Below, piece after piece: positions 8,112 to 16,580 of a DNA stretch of 43,254 nt. The notes beneath the pieces are model-generated. The model saw only the letters and a program-made list of their open reading frames with translations, had not been told where the DNA came from and did not search any database. Numbering within the stretch: the first letter of the stretch is position 1; every line of letters begins with the position of its first letter. The DNA comes from an uncultured Clostridia bacterium. Its GTDB lineage: Bacteria > Bacillota > Clostridia > Christensenellales > Pumilibacteraceae. The stretch covers positions 1 to 43,254 of the forward strand of contig CAKQJJ010000001.1 in NCBI GenBank assembly GCA_934247335.1. Direction: 5' to 3'. A program made the translations under genes and the position numbers.

Positions 8112-8140
8112 ATTATATCACCGAATTATCATTTTGTCAA
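8112..8140 (-). promoter_or_regulatory. Sigma-A promoter of the degV-family unit
   Basis: TTGACA (8140-8135), a 17-base spacer and TATAAT (8117-8112), an exact consensus. Predicted start near 8105, leader about 55 nt. Confidence 0.85.
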
Positions 8141-8230
8141 TAAAAAACTGAACATTAGGCGGTGCATATGTAAACTTTCCCCGTTTGGTGGGCGTTTTGT
8201 TCTGCCGTTCGGTTTATTTGCGCGCAAACG

Positions 8231-8268
8231 AAAAGCGCACCCTCCTTTTTACGGGAGAATGCGCTTTT
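8231..8268 (-). terminator. Intrinsic terminator ending the MoxR/VWA/lipoprotein operon
   Basis: AAAAGCGCA (8231-8239) pairs with TGCGCTTTT (8260-8268), with an inner CTCC/GGAG stem around a short loop. The minus strand continues into TTTTCGTTT. The stem is flanked by A and T runs on both sides, so it could work in either direction. It lies 16 bases after the stop of the 1726-residue lipoprotein gene. Confidence 0.85.
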
Positions 8269-8284
8269 TTTCGATTATTGAAGC

Positions 8285-11200
8285 TTACGCGTTTTCTTCG
8301 GAAGTCTCGATTACTTCGGTGATTTCGACGTATTCGCCGTTGTCGCCGGTTTTGGTTTCGAGCTTATACTTTTTGCTGCCGCCCACGGTTACGATTTTTA
8401 CGTTTGCGTTGTCGGGATCGGCTTCGATTTCGGTAACGAGGTACGTGCTGCCGCCCACTGTGAGAAGCAGTGCGTTGCCTTCGGAATCTACGTCAACGTA
8501 ATCTTCGCCGTTTTCTGCGTAGATTGCCTTGCCGTCCTCAACCGAAACGCTTACGCTTTCGTAAGGAGCGATGACGTTGGTGTCGTCTTCGGAAGGTTCG
8601 CCGGGCTGATCGCCGCCGAGATCGGCTTCTACGACGGTGAGTTTGTAGTACTTGTTTGCCGTGATCTTGCCGTTTTCGTCAGTGGTTCTGGAAACGAGGT
8701 ACCATACGTTGTTCTTCTGGAAACGAATGGTGTACTCGATTGCGTTTTCTTCGGTAACTTCGCCGTTATACAGTCTTGCCGCAAACAGATATCCGGTGGG
8801 ATAGCCCGCGTCGGAAGTGATATTGCGTTCGAGTTCGACGGTGTAGCCGTTGGTCGTCGTCAAAGTCTGCGTACGGGTGAGCGCTACCGTCACGTAACCG
8901 GAAGTACTAAGCGCCTGAATGTACTGAATAGAGAAGTACATTTTGTAGGTGTACGTATCGGGATTCTGTTCGTCGTCGGCGTTCTTTACGGTAAAGGTTG
9001 CGATATAGTTCTGTCCGGTTTCGCCCTGACGCTCGAAGTCGGCTTTATCGAATACGATGATATTGCCGTTGACGTCGTACGCGCCCGAAGCCTGACCGAA
9101 TTCGCCGGTCATATAGTGAATGGTTTCCTTACCTTCGAGGTCGTATTCGTATACGAGCTGAAGCGTTCCGAACACATTGGGAAGCTGCTGAGCGTACTGC
9201 TGACCGTAAATCATGCTGTACATATAGTACATGTACCAGTAGTTATACGAACGAACGCCCATGATACGCTTCATGGAAACGATATCGTACGAGTTGACGC
9301 CCGAACCCTGATAGTCGACGCTGATATCCAGACGGAAGTAGGTCAAAGAATTTATTTGCAGGAGAATAAAGGTTTCGGGCTTGTCGCCGTTCATTATTCT
9401 GTAAACGTAGCAATCGAACTGGTCGTCGCCAAGCATAACCTTGCCGCTTACCGCAAACTGATCTGCTCCGGAAGGCGTGAAGGTAAGATGTCCGATGGTG
9501 CGATATTCGGTTTCTTCTTTTCCCTGTACCGGAATTCTGAACTTACCCGCATTTTCTTCGGGACGCTCGAAGTGGAGAGCGGCACCGTCGTCGTGATAGT
9601 AAGTCTTTCCTGCGTATTCTTTGGTTTCGGTGAATTCGCCGAACACTTCTTCGATGTAGCCGTACTTGTTGGTTTCCTGCGGAATAAGACCGTTTTCGTC
9701 GAATTCCTGATGATAAATGTAGCAAACGCCGTCCACTACGTTGTAGTAATAACGGGTGGTTCCGTTGAATACCGCAAAGCCGTATTTGGTGAACACGAGC
9801 GATTCGAGATCCTTGGTGTAGTAGCCGCGGGCTCTGTTTTCTACGGGGGTTATGGTTCCGTTGGTAAGGTTGTATTTATAGATAGAAGCGTCGCTGTCGG
9901 TTGCGTAGTACAGCAGGTCGTCGGTGATGAGCATGTAAGTTCCGGTTTCCTTTTCGCCGGTTTTGCCCACTTTCACCGCGTTGCCGTAGCCGTCGAGCGA
10001 CAGAACCGACCAGTCGTTGGTGTCGATGAAGTTCATCACGACTTCTTCGTTTCTGACGAAGAACGCAGGATACGTAGAAGTTCCGCTGCGGAAATATCCG
10101 AACTGACCTTTAAGCGTAACCGAAGTTCCGTTGGACATGGTATAGGTAAACGAGCAGTAGCCGTCGGCAAGCGTGTATTCGACGTCGGTTGCGATGTCTT
10201 TGGTTTCGTACTTGCCTGTTTCTTCATTAAGCGAAGTTACGCTTAACGTAAGCTTTCCGTAGCCGTCGAAAGCAACGGTCATACCGCCGTTGGTTCGGTT
10301 GTTGAGCACTACGTACGAGCCGTATTCAAAGCCGCGCTTGGTGAAGGTTTTGTCTTCTTTGAGATCGAGATAAATATAGCCGCTTTCCGAGATAAAGGTG
10401 AGCGCGCCGTTATCGCCGAGGTAGTAATAGCCTTCGATTTCGTTGCCGCTTTCGTCGGTGTAGAGCGCGCGATAGCCGAAGCCGTCGAGCGAAATGCTGG
10501 AATCGCCGAAAGTATATACGCCGTTTACCGAATCGTTGAGGCGTGCGAAGTAAACCGAATTGGAAACTACGACGCGGACGAACTCGAACGAGGTGTTACC
10601 CGAACGGAATCTGTAAATGTCGTCGCCGAATACGGTCTTTGCGCCGGTGGTGTCAGCCGTTCCTACGAGCGTAACCTTTTCGGCTGCGGCGCCTTCTCCT
10701 TCAACGGTAGTGTAGGTTGCGGCGCCCTTGCCGTCGAGAGCAAGAGTGGTGTTTCTGGATGCGGTGCCGTCCGAAAGCATTTCGGCTGCGGTGTACGGTG
10801 CAAACGCAAGTTTGGTAAGCGAAAGCGCGTCCGCGTTCAGCTCGAAATACATATAACGAGTGGTGGTCGTCTCGTCAACGGTGACCTTATAAGTAAGGAC
10901 GTAATATCCGTCTTTTGCGGCAGCCAGCGTTCCGTAGTAGCTGTTGTTGCCCTCGGTATATTTAGCAAAACCGCCCCAGACGGTGAGTTTTGCGCCGCTT
11001 TCGCCGTCGTAAATCTTGGTAAGAGTTTCGACTTCGCCGTCTTTAAGTTTATAGGACGACCAGAAGTTTACGCTGTACTGGGTGCTGTCGGAATCGACGA
11101 TAACGTCGGCGTATTCGACCATTGCGATATTTACGGTGGGCTGCATCCACAGCTTCTTTTCGCCGTTTTCGTCGGTAATGTAGTACGAATAAGCGGCAAC

Positions 11201-13465
11201 GTTGCCGTCCTCGTCCTTCACTTCTTCGATAGAAGTGAATTTATCGATGAAATATTCTTTTGCCGTATATCTGTACGCGCCGTCGGCAGAGCCTTTGGTA
11301 ACGGTACCGGTGGAGATAAGCTCGTACGTTTTGTTTGCGGTGTAGCCGTAGAACGAAGCTTTGCCTTCCGACAAATTATCGATTACGAGCAAGGGTGCGT
11401 AATAGACGCCTTCTGCCGTGCTGTAATAGTACTCGGCGTACGAAGCGTCCTTTTTCTCGAAAGAATAAATGGTTTCGACTTTCTTTTCGCCGTCTTCGCC
11501 TTCTACTTCCTGGGAAGCGGAAGTGACGAGGAATTTATAGGTCTTGGAATCGTTGCCGTAAAGCGTTACCATGTAGCCGAACACCGAAGAACTCGTGACG
11601 TAGTTGCCGGTAACGGTGGTTTTGCCGTCGTTGTATTCGGCAGTGTAAACGCCGTCGGTTTTAAGCGTTGCGCCGCCGGAAGTAATGGTTCTGTCGTAAT
11701 TAGACTCGTACAGGGTGTACACCGTCATTCCGTTGTGAGTGAACACGCTGAGTACGCCCGCCGTCTGCATTCCGTTTACGCGCAGAGTGAGAAGCGTTCT
11801 GTCTTCGTTGAACGAATAGTAATAGTTTGCCGATCCGATCTTGCCGGTGGTAAGATCGACGGTGGACATGGTTGCCACGCCGAAGCCGTTGAGCTTGATG
11901 CCGTAGTACATTTCGCGAAGAGTGACGAGCTTGCCTTCTGCGTTAAGCATCACGCGGGAAATGGTTCCCATATTGATATCGTCTTCGTTGCGCACCTGGA
12001 AAGCGTTCTGCTGCTGTTCGTTGATGGTTACGGTACCTCTTACGAAAGTCATAATCTGACCTTCGAGGTCGCCGCCTTCAAACACCGCAACGTGCTGATT
12101 GCCGTTTTCGATGGTGTAATAACCGGTTGCGCTTACGGTAATTTTATTCTTTTCGTCGTACTCGTTGTAGGTAATGCCGTTGTACTGGTCGAGAACGATT
12201 ACCTTGGATTTATCTATTCCGCCGCCAAGCACATAGAGATAAGCGGTGTAGCCGTCGCGGGTTTTATCAGCATAAACGTACGTGAGGTCGTCGTTGAGCT
12301 TGCCTTTCAGCAAAGTGGTGTCTTCGGTTGCGTGAATAAGCGTGAAAGTGCTGTCCTTTGCGGAATATTCGGCACGGTAGAACACGCCGTTTCTTTCGAT
12401 GAACACGCTCTTCTGCTCGGCAAAGAAATAAACGTTGTCTGCGCCGCCGAACATATCGGTGTACGCTTCTTCCCATACCGCGTAGTAGGTTTTGCTTGCG
12501 GTGGGATTGAGCATGTTTTTAACGTCGGCGTCGGTCTTGTTGTAAAGGCGATTGTAGATATAATTTGCGTAAACTTCTACGCTGCCGCCTTCCTTGGTGG
12601 TCCAGCCTGCGAGAACGTAGCCGTCGGCTTTGTAATCGGAGGGAACTTCTACTTCGGTTCCCGCAGCGACGTCGCTTAAAACGAAGTCATCGGAAGTAGT
12701 GCCGTCGGGATAGGAAACTTTGAAGGTAAGATTGATGGACAAACGGTCAAAGTAATGACGGAACACGTTTTCGGAAGCGTTTTCGGAGAGGTTGCCCTCG
12801 GTTTTGGCGTTGTCGTTTGCAACTTCTTCGTATCCTTCCTTGGTTACGGAAGCGGAGTAAGCCGAACCTACGTAGCCGCTGCCGGACTTGGTTTCTTCCA
12901 ATTCGTAGCCGGATTTATCTGCTTTCTGAACGTAGATTTCGACGGTGTAAGCAACTTTATAGCGCGCGGTAAGCGTGGTGTCGGCGGTCATGAGCGTGGA
13001 CGAAGTGACTTCGTTGTCGCCGATAAACCATGCGCCGAACGTAAGACCCGCTTTTTCGGGGACTATGTTTTTAACCGCGTCGTAAATGATTGCTCCTTCT
13101 TTTACGGTAAGCGTAGTCGTATTAACCGTGCCGCCGTTTGCGTCCAGCGTAAGAGTAAGCAACTTTGCCCACTTTGCGTAGAACTTTACGTCTGCGGAAA
13201 CGGTGATTTCGGTTACGGGGCTGCCCGAGAATGAAGGATCGGTGTACCAGCCTTCAAATTCGTAGCCGTCGCGGGAAGGCGTGGGAAGCGTGTACTTGCT
13301 GCCCTCTTCCTTTGTTTCCTGAGCTATCGAAGCCGCGCCGTTGGTTTCAAACGAGAGCGCGAACTTCTTCGAGTCTTTGTCGTTGTCGCACGCGGCAAGC
13401 GAAGTTACCGACAGTGCGGTTACGGCAAAAACCGTAGTCAAAAGAATTTTTTTGAATTTGTTCAT
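8285..13465 (-). CDS. Giant InlB B-repeat surface lipoprotein (1726 aa)
   Basis: I do not recognise a named protein. A lipoprotein signal peptide ends in SLAAC (Cys26). Two Listeria-Bacteroides (InlB B-type) repeats follow at about residues 38-100 and 103-170, recognisable by GYEFEGWYTDPSF and LTLDANGGTV, then a MucBP-like stretch at about 172-250. The rest is a long beta-rich, Tyr/Gly-rich region with recurring modules that begin LDGYG, LDGFG, LDGKG, FDGYG or LNGFG. A Pro/Asp/Glu linker precedes a short C-terminal beta domain. There is no LPXTG signal or C-terminal membrane segment, so anchoring is by lipid. The start has an AGGAGA SD and lies 21 bases after the LRR lipoprotein gene, so they are co-transcribed. 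It is the last gene before the terminator. Likely a cell-surface adhesin or structural protein; ligand unknown. Confidence 0.88.
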   Translation of the reverse strand: MNKFKKILLTTVFAVTALSVTSLAACDNDKDSKKFALSFETNGAASIAQETKEEGSKYTLPTPSRDGYEFEGWYTDPSFSGSPVTEITVSADVKFYAKWAKLLTLTLDANGGTVNTTTLTVKEGAIIYDAVKNIVPEKAGLTFGAWFIGDNEVTSSTLMTADTTLTARYKVAYTVEIYVQKADKSGYELEETKSGSGYVGSAYSASVTKEGYEEVANDNAKTEGNLSENASENVFRHYFDRLSINLTFKVSYPDGTTSDDFVLSDVAAGTEVEVPSDYKADGYVLAGWTTKEGGSVEVYANYIYNRLYNKTDADVKNMLNPTASKTYYAVWEEAYTDMFGGADNVYFFAEQKSVFIERNGVFYRAEYSAKDSTFTLIHATEDTTLLKGKLNDDLTYVYADKTRDGYTAYLYVLGGGIDKSKVIVLDQYNGITYNEYDEKNKITVSATGYYTIENGNQHVAVFEGGDLEGQIMTFVRGTVTINEQQQNAFQVRNEDDINMGTISRVMLNAEGKLVTLREMYYGIKLNGFGVATMSTVDLTTGKIGSANYYYSFNEDRTLLTLRVNGMQTAGVLSVFTHNGMTVYTLYESNYDRTITSGGATLKTDGVYTAEYNDGKTTVTGNYVTSSSVFGYMVTLYGNDSKTYKFLVTSASQEVEGEDGEKKVETIYSFEKKDASYAEYYYSTAEGVYYAPLLVIDNLSEGKASFYGYTANKTYELISTGTVTKGSADGAYRYTAKEYFIDKFTSIEEVKDEDGNVAAYSYYITDENGEKKLWMQPTVNIAMVEYADVIVDSDSTQYSVNFWSSYKLKDGEVETLTKIYDGESGAKLTVWGGFAKYTEGNNSYYGTLAAAKDGYYVLTYKVTVDETTTTRYMYFELNADALSLTKLAFAPYTAAEMLSDGTASRNTTLALDGKGAATYTTVEGEGAAAEKVTLVGTADTTGAKTVFGDDIYRFRSGNTSFEFVRVVVSNSVYFARLNDSVNGVYTFGDSSISLDGFGYRALYTDESGNEIEGYYYLGDNGALTFISESGYIYLDLKEDKTFTKRGFEYGSYVVLNNRTNGGMTVAFDGYGKLTLSVTSLNEETGKYETKDIATDVEYTLADGYCSFTYTMSNGTSVTLKGQFGYFRSGTSTYPAFFVRNEEVVMNFIDTNDWSVLSLDGYGNAVKVGKTGEKETGTYMLITDDLLYYATDSDASIYKYNLTNGTITPVENRARGYYTKDLESLVFTKYGFAVFNGTTRYYYNVVDGVCYIYHQEFDENGLIPQETNKYGYIEEVFGEFTETKEYAGKTYYHDDGAALHFERPEENAGKFRIPVQGKEETEYRTIGHLTFTPSGADQFAVSGKVMLGDDQFDCYVYRIMNGDKPETFILLQINSLTYFRLDISVDYQGSGVNSYDIVSMKRIMGVRSYNYWYMYYMYSMIYGQQYAQQLPNVFGTLQLVYEYDLEGKETIHYMTGEFGQASGAYDVNGNIIVFDKADFERQGETGQNYIATFTVKNADDEQNPDTYTYKMYFSIQYIQALSTSGYVTVALTRTQTLTTTNGYTVELERNITSDAGYPTGYLFAARLYNGEVTEENAIEYTIRFQKNNVWYLVSRTTDENGKITANKYYKLTVVEADLGGDQPGEPSEDDTNVIAPYESVSVSVEDGKAIYAENGEDYVDVDSEGNALLLTVGGSTYLVTEIEADPDNANVKIVTVGGSKKYKLETKTGDNGEYVEITEVIETSEENA

Positions 13466-13486
13466 ATATATCTCCTGTAAAGTTGA

Positions 13487-16400
13487 TTACTTGATTAAAA
13501 ACGCGTTGAACGCGCCGCTAAGCAGCATTTTTGCCGTCTGGCTGTCGGCGTCGTTTTGTTCGTTGTCGGGATTGCCGAATATGTCGTCAATAAGGTCGCC
13601 GAACGGGTTGTCGCTGTCGTCCGCTTCTCTCCACACGGTATACAGAACGGTGCCGTCGGGAAGATTGAACACATCGCCGTCGGTATATTCTGCTTCGGTG
13701 GCGTCCGGAGTGGTGGCAAAGCCCGCGCACACAAGACCTGCTCTTCCGGGCAACGTGATCTTGACGGTGGTATATTCGTAGTGTTCGCCGTCATCGTCGG
13801 TTACTTTTACGACCTGATATACGTTTTCGGTATTATTCTGCGAAACGGTGAAGCTTTCGACGTAGCCGTCGGCGGAAATCGTGCTTCCGTATATAACGGG
13901 GAGGACGGACGAGTTCCAGCCTTGCTGCCAGCCTGCCAGAGCCTCTTCGGATTCGGCGTAAATCACCGCCGGGCTTGCATTATAAAATGCGTTTTCGGCA
14001 ATGTTTTTAAGCGAACTTCTGAGAGTAATCGAGCGGGCGTTTGTGTTTGCGAAAGCATAACTTTCTATCGTTTCGACGTTTTCGGGAATTGCGATATTTC
14101 TGAATCCCGTGCCGTAGAACGCGTATTCGCCTATTTCCTTTACTCCTTTTCCGAAGTCAACGCTGCTGAGCGCCGTGGCTCCGTAGAAGGTGCTGTTTTC
14201 TATTCTTTCAAGCGAATCGGGCAACTTTATCGAGGTAATGCGGGTTTTGTAGAATGCCGCGTAGCCTATTTCGGTAACGTTACCTTCGATTATTACGTTT
14301 TTAAGATAGCGACTGCTTCCGAAAGCTTTTCTGCCGATAACCGTGACGTTCTCCGGGATAGTTAATCTACCCAAGCCGCTGTTGAAGAACGCAAAATCGG
14401 GTATTTCGGTAATGCCTTCGCCGAATTTCACGTCGACCAGGTTGGCGCAGGAATTGAACGCGTTGGTTCCAATCGAGGTAGTGGAATCGGGGATGTCCAC
14501 TTCGCTTAGTCTTGCGCAGGCGTAGAACGCAGACCTACCTATCGAGCGCAATCTCGACGGCAAAGTTATTTTCATCATTGACTGGCAGCCGAGAAAAGCG
14601 TAGTCGGGGATATCGCGCAGGTCGTCGCTGAGCGCAATGCCGGTGAGTGCCTGACATGCGTAGAACGCGCCTTTACCGATATAGCGAACGTTTTCGGTTG
14701 CAGTAATCGTGGTCATGGATTGCTGAACGATAAACGCGTAGTCGGCTATTCCGACGCAGGTGATTTTGTCCTTGCCCTTTTCGTCTATCGTAAGGTTTGC
14801 GGTGCTTATCGACTCCCAGTTTCCAAGCATGTCTTTTTTGCCGAACGTCGTCGTTCCTACCGCCCACTTTCCGCAGAATACGACGCCGTTGGTGGCGTTA
14901 TTCCACAGCTGAGTGCCGTAAAACGCAAGCGCTCCGATGCTTCTTACCGAATCGGGAAGAGTATCTTCAGGGCTGTACTTGTTGTTATCGAAAGTGGAAC
15001 ATCCGTAAAAAGCAGCGCCTTCTATCGTGGTGAGTACGTCGCCGAAGTCCACGTTAGTTAAGATCGGACACGAAGCAAACGCGCCGTAAGCAATTACTCT
15101 TACCTTGGGCATAATCACTTTGTACAAAAGCGGACACGCGATAAACGCCTGTTTTCCCACTATTTCCACGGACGAGGGAAGCGTAACGTCCGAAAGTCGC
15201 TGGCATTTGGTAAATACCGAATCGGCGATTGCGTACGTGCCTTCTTTTATCTGATCTTTTCCGAGCGACACGACGTCGCGGGTTTCGGATTTATATGCGA
15301 CCAGCCATTTGTCGGCGTAGACGTATTCGCCCGCCGCCTCGTAAAGTCCGGTAAGGTCAAACGCGCCGAAACCGACGTGATTTACCGAATCCGGAATGGA
15401 TATTTCTTTGATTTCGCTGTCGCCGTAGAAGCATGCCTCGCCCAGATCTTCTGTGCCGTCGGGCAAAACGACGCCCGTAAGTTTCGTGCAGTAGCTGAAC
15501 GCGTTGGTTTCAAGCGTTTTGAGCGACGACTGAGCGGCAAAGTTTACGGTTTTGAGCGATTCGGCACGGGAGAACGCATATTCTTTAATCGTTTCGACTC
15601 CTGCTCCGACGTTTACCGTTTCAAGCGCTTTGGACACGGTGAAAGCGGATTTTCCTATCGTTTTAACCGTATCGGGAATTGTTATTTCTTTAAGCGAGCT
15701 GCCGTAAGCAAAGGCAAGTTCGCCGATGTTTTCCAAGCCCTCGTTGAGCGTGACTTTTTCAAGCGACGCGCAATACGCAAACGTGTTGTACGGAATTTCC
15801 TTGACGGTGGACGGAATTACCATTTCTTTAAGCGAGCTGCACGACTGGAACGCGCTTTCGCCTATCGTCGTAACGCCTTCCGGGAGCACTACTCTTTCCA
15901 GTTTCGGACAGGACGAGAAAGCCGCTTTACCTATATAAGTAACGTTGTTTCCCACGGTTACGTCCACGATTTTGACGCTTCCCTTAAACGCCTGATCGGC
16001 GATGCGTGTTACGGGCTTGCCGCGGTAGTAGTCTTCGATGACTATTGCGCCCGAAGCTTTGCCCACGCGGTTTACCTCGTATTCGGTGCCACCGTTTATA
16101 AGCGCGTACTTACACCCGGTTTCGTACTCCTTGTGGAAGGAATACTGTTCCGACCAGTCGGAATCGCTTGTGCCTTTTGTTTTTCCCAGCGCTTTTATCT
16201 TTATTATATAGTCGCCTTCGTTGAGCGTGAATCTGTTGCTGTTGCTGAGTTCGACGGTAGTTCTTCTCGAATCGAAGCTGTACGTGTTTACCGACGTTTC
16301 TTCTTTGACGAGATCGATTAAATCGCTTCCGTCAAGAGTGCTGATTTCAACCGTATACGCGGAAGCGTTTGTAACCGCCGACCACGTAAGCGTGTTTTCG

Positions 16401-16510
16401 AGATCGACGTTTACGTCTTCGGGCGCGGCAAGAGTTCCGCCGCACGCGGTAAACGCCGCCAGCAACGCACACGCTATAAATATAAAGAAAATTTTCCTAA
16501 CGGATTTCAT
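13487..16510 (-). CDS. BspA-like leucine-rich repeat lipoprotein (1007 aa)
   Basis: A lipoprotein signal peptide ends in AFTAC (Cys23). A fibronectin-III-like domain follows (about residues 30-125; LTWSAVTNASAYTVEI), then a long solenoid of LRR_5/BspA repeats of about 23 residues (about 150-840) with the pattern of I-x-x-x-A-F-x-x-C and L-x-x-V-x-I-P. A C-terminal InlB-like domain (about 860-950) contains AGFATTPDATEAEYTDGD, and the tail is acidic. There is no sortase motif or C-terminal membrane helix. The start has an excellent SD (AAGGAG). The gene follows the VWA gene by 70 bases with no visible promoter, and precedes the 1726-residue lipoprotein by 21 bases. BspA-type LRR proteins are known as adhesins and matrix-binding proteins in other bacteria; the ligand here cannot be predicted. 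Confidence 0.92.
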   Translation of the reverse strand: MKSVRKIFFIFIACALLAAFTACGGTLAAPEDVNVDLENTLTWSAVTNASAYTVEISTLDGSDLIDLVKEETSVNTYSFDSRRTTVELSNSNRFTLNEGDYIIKIKALGKTKGTSDSDWSEQYSFHKEYETGCKYALINGGTEYEVNRVGKASGAIVIEDYYRGKPVTRIADQAFKGSVKIVDVTVGNNVTYIGKAAFSSCPKLERVVLPEGVTTIGESAFQSCSSLKEMVIPSTVKEIPYNTFAYCASLEKVTLNEGLENIGELAFAYGSSLKEITIPDTVKTIGKSAFTVSKALETVNVGAGVETIKEYAFSRAESLKTVNFAAQSSLKTLETNAFSYCTKLTGVVLPDGTEDLGEACFYGDSEIKEISIPDSVNHVGFGAFDLTGLYEAAGEYVYADKWLVAYKSETRDVVSLGKDQIKEGTYAIADSVFTKCQRLSDVTLPSSVEIVGKQAFIACPLLYKVIMPKVRVIAYGAFASCPILTNVDFGDVLTTIEGAAFYGCSTFDNNKYSPEDTLPDSVRSIGALAFYGTQLWNNATNGVVFCGKWAVGTTTFGKKDMLGNWESISTANLTIDEKGKDKITCVGIADYAFIVQQSMTTITATENVRYIGKGAFYACQALTGIALSDDLRDIPDYAFLGCQSMMKITLPSRLRSIGRSAFYACARLSEVDIPDSTTSIGTNAFNSCANLVDVKFGEGITEIPDFAFFNSGLGRLTIPENVTVIGRKAFGSSRYLKNVIIEGNVTEIGYAAFYKTRITSIKLPDSLERIENSTFYGATALSSVDFGKGVKEIGEYAFYGTGFRNIAIPENVETIESYAFANTNARSITLRSSLKNIAENAFYNASPAVIYAESEEALAGWQQGWNSSVLPVIYGSTISADGYVESFTVSQNNTENVYQVVKVTDDDGEHYEYTTVKITLPGRAGLVCAGFATTPDATEAEYTDGDVFNLPDGTVLYTVWREADDSDNPFGDLIDDIFGNPDNEQNDADSQTAKMLLSGAFNAFLIK

Positions 16511-16525
16511 TTACTCTCCTTGAAT

Positions 16526-16563
16526 AGCGGCAAACAAAACTTTTTTATCGTTTTACCACCGCT
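16526..16563 (-). other. Intercistronic hairpin between VWA and LRR lipoprotein genes
   Basis: On the minus strand AGCGG pairs with CCGCT as outer stem and AAAAC with GTTTT as inner stem, around an A-rich loop. There is no T tract after it, so it is not a standard terminator. It could be an mRNA processing or stability element separating the machinery part from the lipoprotein part of the operon. Confidence 0.45.
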
Positions 16564-16580
16564 TTCGTAACATAATCGGT

